A stretch of 64,000 nt of DNA from Nannochloris sp. 'desiccata' (taxonomy: Eukaryota > Chlorophyta > Trebouxiophyceae > Chlorellales > Chlorellaceae). The position numbers and the translations under genes are program-made. The notes beneath the pieces were generated by a model. That model searched no databases. It was not told where the DNA came from and saw only the letters and a list, made by a program, of their open reading frames with translations. Positions 40,453 to 50,257 of the stretch are shown in pieces. Within the stretch, counting starts at the first letter, position 1; each line of letters opens with the position of its first letter. The stretch covers positions 806,001 to 870,000 of the forward strand of contig JAGTXX020000011.1 of assembly GCA_019044685.2 (NCBI GenBank). Direction: 5' to 3'.

Positions 40453-40707
40453 ATGCAAAATCAAAACTTTGAATCTGCGTGGGCTATTCTCCTCTCGCAC
40501 GCTTCTCATATCTTGACTATTAGAGATATCAAAGCATTGAAATTGGCATCCAAGTTCACCAATCAGCTCGCCAAGGCCAGACTTCAAAACCTGTCAACTG
40601 ACGGTATCAACCTCGAAGACCTTGAATACCTAGCAAACGAGGTCTTGCTGATTCCCAACCTTACTGAATTGTGTCAGGGACGCATAAACGTTGAAATCCG
40701 GCGTTGA
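40453..40707 (+). CDS. Small protein with F-box-like helix, hypothetical
   Basis: This is an open frame of 84 aa with good coding character. The stretch SHASHILTIRDIKALKLASKFTNQLAKARL has the spacing of a weak F-box, and the end (GINLEDLEYLANEVLLIPNLTEL) resembles the start of a leucine-rich repeat. It may be a truncated F-box/LRR gene or a fragment of one. No intron could be fitted with confidence. Confidence 0.4.
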   Translation: MQNQNFESAWAILLSHASHILTIRDIKALKLASKFTNQLAKARLQNLSTDGINLEDLEYLANEVLLIPNLTELCQGRINVEIRR

Positions 40708-40756
40708 GAATATGAGGACATCAGTGCTTGAAACTCTTACTGGTGGATGGTATCAA

Positions 40757-41071
40757 TTAACACAAGATTGAATTAATAATGGCTGACGCTGGAGCGCAGG
40801 GAGGGTGGCCGTCTCTAAAAATATTAAAACCGTATGCATTGCTGCCAAGGACAACTCGCTCTAACTGCCAAACCATCCTTGACACGGGGATATCTGGCTT
40901 AATATTTGCAAAATTAAGGTACTTCACTGGTGGCCAGGTTTGGAAATAGAAGTTGCCCCGGTGCAAGCTTGCTCCACCAGAAGCATTTCTGAAGACGAAG
41001 AGTTGTAGTAAAAAGCAGGCAAAGTAGAAAAGTTCAGAGTAGATGAAGGCGGCTGTCGTAGTAAGATGCAT
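40757..41071 (-). CDS. Possible small secreted or membrane protein
   Basis: This is an open frame of 104 aa starting with a hydrophobic stretch (about 6-28, FIYSELFYFACFLLQLFVF) and a hydrophilic rest rich in aromatic residues. No family is recognised, and chance cannot be excluded. It lies just downstream of the PhyH-like gene on the same strand. Confidence 0.3.
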   Translation of the reverse strand: MHLTTTAAFIYSELFYFACFLLQLFVFRNASGGASLHRGNFYFQTWPPVKYLNFANIKPDIPVSRMVWQLERVVLGSNAYGFNIFRDGHPPCAPASAIINSILC

Positions 41072-41177
41072 TCCGTGCGCTGTTAGCTATAAAATTCGTT
41101 CTTTCTCTCTCCTCTTACACCGCTTTAGTTTTACAGCAAACATCATAGATACAGCAAACTCTTTATTCAATTAAAGT

Positions 41178-42080
41178 CTAAACTACTTTAACATCATCAT
41201 CATCATACAACGGTTCAAATGGAAAATCTTCTTTCCTTTGCAGCCAATTCGTCTTGCTATACTCCACACCTTTCGCCCCTTCAACAACATGGACGGTAAA
41301 AGCATGCCGACTTTTTCCAGATTTATTTTCTTTACTTTTATGCAAATTAGCGCCATGTAATAACACGAGTGTACCTGCTTTCACCTCCACAGGCTCATAT
41401 TTACTATCACTGCTATCATGATAATCTTCCTCTTCAAGTACCTCTGCCGGGAGCTCTCCGGAAAAGGACACGGTGTTGTCTTGAAGATTTCTAATAAATT
41501 TTCGATAAATACCATGTTTATGTGACCCTGGTAGCGACCAAAGACATCCATTTTCTAGTGTAGCATCTTCTAAAGCAAGCCAGAGTCCCATTACGGTGTT
41601 GGAAGGCTCAGTGGCTAGAAACGAGCTATCTTGGTGGGCACCAACTTCACCGCCAACGCAGGGCTGTTTACAGATGTACATAGATTGCACAGGAAGAGGG
41701 CGCCGGTAGCCTAAAGAACGCAATAACGAAGCAATTTTAGGGTTGTTTCGTGTCCAGGAACGGAATTCTGGGACTAGATCGTGCATCGCGTGGCCTATTT
41801 TATTAATTGATAAATTTTTTGGGCGGAGGAGATTGCCGTCTTTGTCAAACGCACCCTCCTCAAAGAAGAAACTGACGTTGTTGGCGCTATCTAGGAAATG
41901 TTGATCCGTTTTCTTGGTTTGATTTTTGGTAGAGAAGATAGAGATGGATTGTGGATCAAAATTTTCCAAAAGATCACGGCCAGATTTTTGAAGAGAAGAA
42001 ATCTCGGCGGAAGAAGCAAAATCAGGAATTGCTAAGAATCCCTTGTCAATGTACTCTTGTAGCTGCGCTTTGTTTAACAT
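41178..42080 (-). CDS. Phytanoyl-CoA dioxygenase family protein
   Basis: The gene is a single exon of 300 aa, normal for the family. These are Fe(II)/2-oxoglutarate dioxygenases. Iron ligands are the His and Asp of HQDSSF (about 147-149) and the His of LLHGANLH (about 245); the 2-oxoglutarate-binding Arg is in SGKSRHAFTVHV. The eukaryotic PHYHD1-like ending NWLQRKEDFPF is present. There is no peroxisomal C-terminal signal (it ends KVV), so it more likely resembles PHYHD1 than true phytanoyl-CoA hydroxylase. The substrate is unknown. Confidence 0.9.
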   Translation of the reverse strand: MLNKAQLQEYIDKGFLAIPDFASSAEISSLQKSGRDLLENFDPQSISIFSTKNQTKKTDQHFLDSANNVSFFFEEGAFDKDGNLLRPKNLSINKIGHAMHDLVPEFRSWTRNNPKIASLLRSLGYRRPLPVQSMYICKQPCVGGEVGAHQDSSFLATEPSNTVMGLWLALEDATLENGCLWSLPGSHKHGIYRKFIRNLQDNTVSFSGELPAEVLEEEDYHDSSDSKYEPVEVKAGTLVLLHGANLHKSKENKSGKSRHAFTVHVVEGAKGVEYSKTNWLQRKEDFPFEPLYDDDDVKVV

Positions 42081-42146
42081 TTTGCTTCTTGTCGAAGTCT
42101 GGAAAGGTATTTGTGCAAGGTTTATTTGGGGAAATTGAATGGATTT

Positions 42147-42449
42147 TCAGCAAGTGATCTGACTGCTACGTTGGTCACTCCCTTGGTTGGCGCTGAGCAT
42201 ATACCTTCCCAATAATGTCTCAAAAGTATTGAAACGCAGGGACATGTTTTCACTCAAGCACTTAACGAAAACAGCTCGAAAATGACACTGCACAGCAGGA
42301 AGGGCCTCGCCGAGTCGAAGGAGGGGCAACCGTAAAACTGGTAGAGTTCCCATATTTTCAACTTGTTTGAATCCAATCGTTTGAAGGGCATTCACCATCT
42401 CACAATAATTGCATGCTTTTCGTAACTGTAAGTTGCCGTCCCAAGGCAA
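42147..42449 (-). CDS. Doubtful small open frame upstream of PhyH-like gene
   Basis: This is about 100 codons, with a TTG at the 5' limit; the first ATG gives 83 aa. The protein has a balanced composition (MVNALQTIGFKQVENMG...) and might be an exon of an unrecognised gene. It lies in the promoter interval between the PhyH-like gene and POT1. No domain is recognised. Confidence 0.22.
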   Translation of the reverse strand: MPWDGNLQLRKACNYCEMVNALQTIGFKQVENMGTLPVLRLPLLRLGEALPAVQCHFRAVFVKCLSENMSLRFNTFETLLGRYMLSANQGSDQRSSQITC

Positions 42450-42529
42450 TTATTAAAACAAAATTGTTAATCGAGTTTGAAATTCGCAACTAAACTTGGG
42501 GTTTTTACTCTTTCAAACATTAAGTCACG

Positions 42530-44251
42530 ATGACACACGCTGTATCTAATAGTTCCACTGGATATACGTATCAAGTTTTAGCTGCAATGGGATCTATGTC
42601 TTCTAGCGACCGAATCAATGTCTATGGTGTTGTCACAGAATGGGCAGCTCCTAAAAAGACAAACGGGTCGGATCTCTTATGCACTGTGAAGATTACAGAC
42701 CCTTCTATGGTAGATGCAGCTGCAGGGACAGTCGGAACTCAAGATCTCTTAGTTTTTGCACCGGACCGTGCACAACTCCCTCTAATTAAAAAACCTGGCG
42801 ACATTATTCGTCTCCATAGAAGTAGACTCAACCACTTTAACAATCGCACACAGCTTGTGTGTAGCCTAGGAGGTTTCAAAAGACGAGGACCTCCTGCTTC
42901 TATGTGTCTCTTTGACAGCACACCAACTGCTGGCAGTTTATATGTAGACCAACCGTACCAACGCTCTTCTCAAACATATCACTTTGACGCTCGGGAACAG
43001 AGCATTTTGGCCGCTTTGCGAGCGTTTGCACAGAGTGGGAAATGGAGTAGTGGTGCAGATCAAGATTCAGAAAAGTATAGGAAATCCATAAGAGATATTA
43101 TTACTAGAAGCTCAGTTGAAAATGTCCAGTTTGCAGACCTTATAGGCCTTGTGCTGGCGGTAGAAGAAAATGTTGACGGGCCCAAGGTGGTGTGGATGTG
43201 GGACGGGACGGATACCCCTCCCTTTCCACCCACATTCTCTACAAACATAAAGCCACCACCACAGCAGGGCGCAGAAGAGGAGACTGCAGAGCAACGAGCG
43301 GCAAGTATTTTACAACCCCGCCCTTTTCCTGTAACCACCCTCCCACCTACTGCAGCTGCTGCCTTGCCAATGATAGGCACCGCTGTACCAATCTTAATAC
43401 GAGGCAATGTAACGGAATTGCCACCACCTGGGTCGTGGGCGAAATTCCGTAACTGTGGCTTTCAAGTAGCAAAAGGACAGCTCCAAGGGGTTTTGGCTCA
43501 GATGTCACGATGGCTCCCCTGGCGTGAAGACGAAAAAGTACTTAAAAAATACACTCATAGACTCGCTTTGAAGATTGTATCCGAATGGTACAATCCTGAA
43601 AGATCCCGCTGTGTTAGTACTACACCACACGGTGACAAAGAAGTCACGTCTCTAAGACAAATAGCAGTAGATGCCTTGCAACCGAACGCAGAAAACAGAC
43701 CGATGGCATATCGATGCATTGTTCATGTGCTGTCTCATTACCCAATAGCTGACCATGTGAATACAATGTGTGTTCCTGCTCGTGCTTCTTGGGGAGCAGC
43801 AAAGGCAGACGGGTATACAGACGAATCACAATTGATGTTTGCTCTTCGGCTTTGTGTTGTTGATGGCACTGGCACCGAACTGGATGTCGATATTTTTGGA
43901 AAGAGCGGTGAAGAATTTTTCAAAAATATATTGCATCCGCAAAATTTAAGAACGGAACCAACCGCGAGAAGTACGCTGTCTGCTGCGTTGAAGTACTTGA
44001 CGGGTACTCAAGAGGGTTCTACCCCTTCTAGTGAGCCTGTGTGGCTGGACATGTGTATTAAATCGTATTTTCCCGAGGAGGTGGTGACGCAGACCGAGCA
44101 AGAAAGGAAGAAACAACGGCAAGAAGAGATGGCTAGTCCAAGTAATGGCATGGGAGGTGGTGCACTTGCAAGTGGTGGTGGAGATGGTGAAAAGAAGAGT
44201 TCATTGAGATATAGAGTATTTGATACCAAATTGTTGCCGCTTACGAACTAG
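42530..44251 (+). CDS. POT1: POT1, telomere single-strand-binding protein
   Basis: The gene is a single exon of 573 aa. POT1 binds the G-rich telomeric 3' overhang with OB folds. OB1 lies at about 10-140: INVYGVVTEWAAPKKTNGSDLLCTVKITDPS and KKPGDIIRLHRSRLNHFNNRTQLVC match the POT1 signature closely. OB2 covers about 150-330, including VVWMWDGTDTPPFPP and GSWAKFRNCGF. A C-terminal OB-like region follows (FALRLCVVDGTGTELDVDIFG). The extreme C-terminus is Gly/Ser-rich. No telomere repeats occur in this window. Confidence 0.9.
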   Translation: MTHAVSNSSTGYTYQVLAAMGSMSSSDRINVYGVVTEWAAPKKTNGSDLLCTVKITDPSMVDAAAGTVGTQDLLVFAPDRAQLPLIKKPGDIIRLHRSRLNHFNNRTQLVCSLGGFKRRGPPASMCLFDSTPTAGSLYVDQPYQRSSQTYHFDAREQSILAALRAFAQSGKWSSGADQDSEKYRKSIRDIITRSSVENVQFADLIGLVLAVEENVDGPKVVWMWDGTDTPPFPPTFSTNIKPPPQQGAEEETAEQRAASILQPRPFPVTTLPPTAAAALPMIGTAVPILIRGNVTELPPPGSWAKFRNCGFQVAKGQLQGVLAQMSRWLPWREDEKVLKKYTHRLALKIVSEWYNPERSRCVSTTPHGDKEVTSLRQIAVDALQPNAENRPMAYRCIVHVLSHYPIADHVNTMCVPARASWGAAKADGYTDESQLMFALRLCVVDGTGTELDVDIFGKSGEEFFKNILHPQNLRTEPTARSTLSAALKYLTGTQEGSTPSSEPVWLDMCIKSYFPEEVVTQTEQERKKQRQEEMASPSNGMGGGALASGGGDGEKKSSLRYRVFDTKLLPLTN

Positions 44252-44447
44252 CATAGCATAGAGTAGCATGGCAAAAGACATTATTGCATTGTTGACGGCG
44301 ACATTTATGAGACTTTGACTTGTATACTAGCATTGGCTGTTGAGTTTGTTACACATTGTTACTTTATTATACATATATCAAGTACACAAAATCCGAGAGT
44401 GTAGTCGGTGCATTTTAGTTTACAGCGTATCAAATCTTTCTCAGAAT

Positions 44448-45201
44448 TTATTGTTTTTTCACTTCTTCGAATTCTGTGAGGACGCCATGCATGTCTTTGG
44501 GATGAAGAAAGAAGACAGGATTGCCATGAGCGCCAATTTTAGGGTCAGTACTGAGAGGACGGACTGTTGTGCTGGTGCGTACATGGTCCATAGCAACCTG
44601 CAAAGGAAGAAAGAAAGAAAATGTGAGGGAAAAGGTCTCAATTTTATCAAACACAATTATTAAACGACAAAAATATGGTAAACGTGCCGTGATATCTGGT
44701 ACTTCTAAACATATATGATGCATTCCACCAGCAGGGTTTTTAGCTAAAAAGCCAGAGATCGGCGAATCTTTCCCTAACGGCTCCAACAACTCAAGTTTGG
44801 CGTTGGCTAGTTGAACAAAGACAACTTTAACGCCATGCTCTGGTAAGCTTTGAGGCTCGCTGACGTGCGCTCCAAGTGTGTTTTTGTAGGTTGCGGCAGC
44901 TTCTTCTAGATTTGGGACTGCAATGGCGACGTGGTTGAGCCTACCAATGTTGGGAGTGGTAGTAGTGGTGCGAGCAGGGGAAGCAGTGACCGTGGTGGTG
45001 CTGAAAAGTGAAAAGAAACGAGAGAAAGCCTGCAAAAATGTGCAATGGTGCATAAAGCGTGACTATTGGTTATTGTACATAGTTATCAACTCATCTGAAA
45101 GGACTTACCCTTGGTAGCTGCGTGCTTTCTGTTTCGAATGCTAGATTTGCAAGTTGTGATCTGAAATTAGCCATGGCATGGGTTCGACACCATACTGCCA
45201 T
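44448..45201 (-). CDS. MCEE: Methylmalonyl-CoA epimerase
   Basis: Exons 45109-45201, 44688-45029 and 44448-44597 give 194 aa. The enzyme converts the S and R forms of methylmalonyl-CoA in propionate metabolism. The first 55 residues are Ser/Thr/Arg-rich, a mitochondrial-type presequence. Metal ligands are in NHVAIAV (His64), GGMHHICLEV and GVLTEFEE, with the family motif PKIGAHGNPVFFLHPKD. Intron 2 (44598-44687, 90 bases) only joins in the right place with a GC donor (ACG|GCACGT); it lacks stops and is a multiple of three, so retention would insert 30 residues into the fold. The gene is divergent from the TLDc gene, 211 bases apart. Confidence 0.93.
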
Positions 45202-45412
45202 CTTTTGGTGTCTCGAGAGTATCGACAAAGGTAATAACTATGTAAAAGATAATTCAAGACTGTGTCGACATCTCTAGAAGCCGACTTAAAACTGTGGGGG
45301 AAATAATGCATTCCATATACTCACCCAAAAGATAAAATTTGGATTTTCGATTCATTTAATAATCCTTGCTATTACTCAACAAAATTGCTGAATTAGATTT
45401 CTGGACTGCATA

Positions 45413-46279
45413 ATGGCGGCGGTTCTGGAAAACATGCGACTTGGCAGCAATTTCCATGCTAGATCACGTCCATCTAGTCGTGGCAAGTGTTCCCACTGTT
45501 CACGCCCTTTCACTCTAAAGCGAAGCAATTTTCAACTTCATGCCAAAGATGCAGACTCCTATGATCTGATTGAAAGTCTTGTTGGCAAACTTTTCGGCAA
45601 AAAAGCTTTAGAAGACCCCTCCCCAGGCGGTCTTCGTAGGCTTGATAATCCCGAGATCTTTGGCCCTGTTCTAGACCGCTGGGCAGCCCCATTGAAAGAT
45701 GATACAGCCGAGGCAGCTTTAATTAGACCTCTATTAGCAGGAACACAGCTTGAATCAACATCATTACGGCTAGCCTATTCCGCAGACAGAGACGGGTGGA
45801 GTGCCCAAGCGTTTCATGATAAGGTCAACACCTTTGGAGCTGGGGTTGTCGTTGTACGCACTGCCGGTGGAGCTGTTGTCGGTGGGTATAATCCCCGTGG
45901 ATGGATTGGTTTAGGTGAAGATCGTGACTCGATAGCAGCATTCCTTTTCACGTGGCCTATGGGAACAAAACAAAAAGAAAAGCCTGTGAAATTGCCTAAA
46001 GTGGGGGGCGCTTCACTTGCTGTGGTGGATAAACCTGAAGCAGGCATTGCCTTTGGAGCTGAGGGATTGAAATTACTGATTCCTGGTAAAGAGAGACTAG
46101 CGAAATGTCGTCTTGGCACTTTTTATGCCAAGATGCCCGATGGCGGTAAAAATCTGTTTGCTCCAGGAGAAGATTTAAAGGGAGCTCAAGTTGAGAATAT
46201 AGAGTGCTGGGTGGGTGTGGGGAAAGGGGAAACCTGGGAACTTGATGGAGTTATCTGGAAAACTGGCGTTAAAGAATGA
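45413..46279 (+). CDS. Plastid-type TLDc domain protein
   Basis: The gene is a single exon of 288 aa. The first 45 residues are basic and Ser-rich (transit peptide likely). The TLDc domain (about 115-285) is recognised by LRLAYSADRDGWSAQAFHDKV, VVVVRTAGGAVVGGYNPRGW and AFLFTW, ending with the cysteine-containing ENIECWVGVG and the final GVIWKTG. TLDc proteins are linked to oxidative-stress protection; plants have plastid versions of unknown role. Confidence 0.87.
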   Translation: MAAVLENMRLGSNFHARSRPSSRGKCSHCSRPFTLKRSNFQLHAKDADSYDLIESLVGKLFGKKALEDPSPGGLRRLDNPEIFGPVLDRWAAPLKDDTAEAALIRPLLAGTQLESTSLRLAYSADRDGWSAQAFHDKVNTFGAGVVVVRTAGGAVVGGYNPRGWIGLGEDRDSIAAFLFTWPMGTKQKEKPVKLPKVGGASLAVVDKPEAGIAFGAEGLKLLIPGKERLAKCRLGTFYAKMPDGGKNLFAPGEDLKGAQVENIECWVGVGKGETWELDGVIWKTGVKE

Positions 46280-46446
46280 TTTTAGGCAATACATACATAA
46301 TCCATTTATTAATTCATCCCAACTCCTTTCTCTAAAAAAAAATCAAAAAAAAATCGTGTCTTCTAAAGATTTCTCAAACACGAGGTCTATTCAGATAATA
46401 AACTGCGAGACTACACTACCTGTTTTTCAGCATCTCTACCCCTTTT

Positions 46447-47940
46447 CTACTGAGTTTCCCGTACCCCGCCTCCATTCACTACTCCATCTATATCTGCATC
46501 AATTCTCCTCAATGCGACCCCCTGCTGAATATCTTCCATCCACCACATTTTCAAAGTACCATCACCTAGTACCCATAATCTACCTTCTACCCATTCACGT
46601 GGCTGGCCATTTCCCACACCAACTTGACCAGCGCCTATATGAATACTTACTACTTGTTTATTATTAGGAGAAAAACCAGGAGGATTCGTAACTGATGTGA
46701 TATTACTAGGAACAGCGGCGTTTTGGTGGCCATTGCCTCCACCGCCTTGATGTACGCCATTGTCAATTCCATCATTAGTATTATTGCTATAAATATCACT
46801 CTGGCTATCTTCATCGTCTTCTAATTCTAGGAATAATGCTTCTAGACCTTCTAAAGCGTGCTCTTCCGCACGTTCTTCCTGTATCCGCTGCAAATCTTCC
46901 ATAATCTCAACTTCCGATTGTGGCCATGGCGTCTCCACCGCTGCAGCGAGCACCCACCACGTTCGTTGCCCTGCCGAAACTCCTTCATCCCCAACTATCT
47001 TGTCAGCTATAAGCCGGGCAGCTCTACCAGTAAAATCGTACGCTACTCGAATCACTTGAAATCCAGCAGGACCGTAATCACCGATATAGAGCCCAGAAAG
47101 CGGGTGGCGGAGAGTTGGCTTTGGAACATCTACTTTTCTAAGATGGTGCAATGCGGGGGCAATCGAGGTGCCCCCCATGCCTCGAGATTTCCTCACTTTT
47201 GAAGGTTTTGCTACGTTTGAAGACATAAATTCTAGCCATGCATACTCAAATGAACCTTCAGGGCTGGTACCCAGGAGGGTAGCTGAGGACTGAGGGGTGC
47301 CGGCACCAAATGAAACAGCAGCAGCAGCTTCAGCAGAAGAGCTTCGGTGTAGCTGAACTCTATCAGATCCTGTGCGAGGGTGTATTTTCAACGTTGCAGT
47401 GCTTTTGTCGTCGATTGAATCCCATTCTATTTCGATATTAAGACCTTTCAGAGGGCAAATTCGCCAATAAGGGGTCCTGTCGGGTTTTCTTTTTAGAGAC
47501 GAATAGCTAATTTCTTCACCTTCTAGGCCATCAGAGGCCCATTTGAATAGTATGAATGCTCCAACAGGTCCTTCGCCTATGACTCTCCAAAGTCCACAGA
47601 GTTGTTCAACGTGTCGTAGGTAGTAGTAGAGCTGTCTATACGAAGAGGGTGCAACGACGATGTGGCGGCGACCAAAGGCTGGAGACCGTGTTCTGCTGCT
47701 TGGAGAGCACGTTGTCTCGTTCGTGTCCACCCATTGGCGAATGTTTGTTAAGTGTGACCACGTGGTGTCGCACATTGAATACCAAACTCGCTCGTCTTGG
47801 CAGGATTTTTGGAGAGCTGTTGAGGTTCTCAAGAGATTGTGAACATCATCGAGGCGTAAAAAAGTCAGGATGCGAGCGAGCTCGTCGGGTGGTAGATTAT
47901 CTAAACCCACATAGGGACCGCCGACACTTTCCGACGACAT
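46447..47940 (-). CDS. F-box protein, FBXO31/At5g39450-like
   Basis: The gene is a single exon of 497 aa. The F-box is at about 12-55 (LDNLPPDELARILTFLRLDDVHNLLRTS), followed by YRQLYYYLRHVEQLCGLWRVIGEGPVGAFILFKW, a region shared with plant F-box proteins related to FBXO31. It is expected to be a substrate adaptor of an SCF ubiquitin ligase. A Gly/Asn-rich acidic segment lies at about 360-430, and the last part (GREWVEGRLWVLGDGTLKMWW) is conserved-looking. The substrate is unknown. Confidence 0.85.
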   Translation of the reverse strand: MSSESVGGPYVGLDNLPPDELARILTFLRLDDVHNLLRTSTALQKSCQDERVWYSMCDTTWSHLTNIRQWVDTNETTCSPSSRTRSPAFGRRHIVVAPSSYRQLYYYLRHVEQLCGLWRVIGEGPVGAFILFKWASDGLEGEEISYSSLKRKPDRTPYWRICPLKGLNIEIEWDSIDDKSTATLKIHPRTGSDRVQLHRSSSAEAAAAVSFGAGTPQSSATLLGTSPEGSFEYAWLEFMSSNVAKPSKVRKSRGMGGTSIAPALHHLRKVDVPKPTLRHPLSGLYIGDYGPAGFQVIRVAYDFTGRAARLIADKIVGDEGVSAGQRTWWVLAAAVETPWPQSEVEIMEDLQRIQEERAEEHALEGLEALFLELEDDEDSQSDIYSNNTNDGIDNGVHQGGGGNGHQNAAVPSNITSVTNPPGFSPNNKQVVSIHIGAGQVGVGNGQPREWVEGRLWVLGDGTLKMWWMEDIQQGVALRRIDADIDGVVNGGGVRETQ

Positions 47941-48224
47941 TAATTTTCGAATTTTTTAAAATTACGAGTTCATGCTGTTATTTTCTCTCGACTAATATCG
48001 GCGGCAAATGCTATAAAAAAGCACTAATACTCTTGCCTAAAGGAAAAAGTAGGTTGAAAAGGAAATGTGCATTCCTTTTTAATGTACATTCAGATACGAC
48101 TTGCTAAGGTCAGCAGTTGCCGGCCTGGCACCCGCTGTGTGCTGTTTGCCGCTGCTGACATATCAAAAAGAGATCTTACAAAGCCAAATAGTAAATAGCA
48201 GTCATACACACCTATAACAGTACA
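47941..48224. other. Intergenic between two minus-strand genes
   Basis: This is the F-box gene promoter and the DEP1 3' flank; no gene is seen. Confidence 0.5.
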
Positions 48225-49888
48225 TTAAAAAACATCTTCCATCGAGGTAACAACTTTGAAATCAGAATAATTCTCAGGCAATGGCTTATTTCCTGGTCTA
48301 TCAACAACCACCGCCCTCCACCCCGCTTGCCCTGCTGCCTGTGCCTCCAGCACATTATCAGTGGCGAACAAAATATCTGAAGGTTCATCTGCTCCCAGTG
48401 ATAATGCAATATTTGTATATGACTGTGCTTCTACTTTAACCCCAGAGGTAGTATCAAAAAAGCCGCTAAGGTAGGGGCGTAAATCTCCAACCTGGGTATG
48501 AGCAAAAAGATCTCTTTGTGCTTGTCTAGAGCCAGAAGAGTAGATATAGGTTTTAATACCTTGAGAACGCCAGGTAGCTAATGCATCAGGGACATCATTA
48601 AATAATTCAGCGCGCAATTGACCTGAGGCAAAGCCATCCCGCCAAATATGCCCTTGTAAGGACTTTAATGCTGTAGTTTTACGATCTTCTGACATTTGAG
48701 CTTCGCAACACGCTACAGCAGCGGCAATAATGTCTTCTTTTGATGCATAGGTAGCATTAGGCAGAGGGGTACCGTCTGCGAGAGCTTGTTGTCTTAATAA
48801 GTCCAAATCACTTCGAGTTTCTGCCGAGTCAAAACTTTCTTCCAAATGGGACCTTAACCGGGCCTGTGCGTAGGGGAATAAAATATCCGCAACAAAGGAA
48901 ATGGGGGAAACTGTTCCTTCAATATCAAGGACAATGTGGGAAGGAACTGAGGAACCAGTAGAACGAGGGCGTTTTACTGGTCGAGCGGTACAAGCATCTG
49001 TGGTACCTCTATCATTGAATGTGCCATTTGCAGCAACACTTCCATTACCCTTCGCAATTGGAGCAGGGGCAGGGGCATCTTTTGCATCAATACCTAACCC
49101 ATGCATCCGTATTGCAGCTTCAAACAAGTATTCATAACACTCGAATTGTGTCTTCGCATGGATCCAATTATCGCCCCAAACATAGACTCCATGGCGTCTA
49201 ACTAATACAGCATTCGCTTGAGGGTACTTCACAATAGCTTCCCGTAATCTATCTGTGAGTTCACACTCACGAGCGGTGTTTTCAATAATAGGGACGATCA
49301 TGTTGCTATAAAAGCCTTGGCCGGAAATTCCTTTGATCATCTCGACGTGCGTGATGCGGAATTCGGAAGAGTGAGGGTCAAGGAGAGTAGCTAGCATGGC
49401 GTTAATGGAATGGCCATGAAGGACAGCTCCTGCATTACGAAGCTCAAATGCCTGCGAAAAATAAGTGATATGAAAAGTAGACGATACTAAATTCAAGTTG
49501 ACTGTCAAGTGGCAAAGAGAGAGTGCCGCCTAGGAAAACAAATGTGGCTGTACCTTTCCCGAATCAAATGTTTCGGTTGGTTGGTGCATTGAATCTGTAA
49601 ACATTTACGTACCGACATAAAAAGAGGAGCGCATTCGCTCAGCTTGGGAGCTTTGTAAGGAGGAGGTCGAGCTTCTGGTGTGTGAATAACATCTCCATTT
49701 GAATTCAAAACAAACATATCTTCAGGGCGCATTCGTTCCTTCTGCACGCCCGATGGCGCCATCACTATTGTATCATTCACTTTAATGCTGATGCCACCTC
49801 CAGTTCCACTTACATGGCCTTGGGTGTAGAGATTGGCGCATAACTCTGCAATCAGTTCCTTGGCTTCTTGAATCTCTGTAGCGCTCAT
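48225..49888 (-). CDS. DEP1: Methylthioribulose-1-phosphate dehydratase/enolase-phosphatase fusion
   Basis: Exons 49613-49888 and 48225-49451 give 500 aa. This is the plant-type fusion of MtnB and MtnC. The N-terminal class II aldolase-like dehydratase (about 1-230) has [17 protein letters not shown] (zinc His) and [10 protein letters not shown] linker with Ala/Pro and a basic RPVKRPRS follows, then the HAD-type enolase-phosphatase (about 265-500) with [13 protein letters not shown] (catalytic Asp), YIYSSGS and ATDN. Together they convert methylthioribulose-1-phosphate to the acireductone used by ARD, encoded at 3.7-4.5 kb. The fusion is typical of land plants and green algae. Confidence 0.96.
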
Positions 49889-50257
49889 CGTGCATCAAGT
49901 TAAGGAGACTTCACTGTTTACAATGACATCACAAAACAGTTGGTGAAACGATGTTAGGCATCAAAAATATTCCAAAAACTTTTCAACTTTATGTTTTTAA
50001 GAAAGACCTTCAACCTTCTTAACTTGAAGGTTTGGTTAACAAAAACAAGAGCTATTTTGGTTCAGTGACATGAAAAGAAGCCTTAACATAACTACTACCT
50101 TATGAGAACATCCCAAAGTGTGTGGAGCAGCGTTTTCGCTTACAGTGGGAGTGATCACTTTGAACGAACAACTTCCATTCAGTTGAGCTTTTTCTGAACA
50201 GGCGTCTACGCTCTTTTTCAATCCATTAAACGCTAGCCATAAATAACTGCAGTCGCC
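49889..50257. other. DEP1/membrin divergent promoter region
   Basis: This is a 369-base interval with both 5' leaders; no other gene is seen. Confidence 0.5.

Noticed and set aside
42147..42449. Treating the small minus-strand frame as a firm gene
   Set aside because: No domain, uncertain start, in a promoter interval; kept only as a low-confidence feature.
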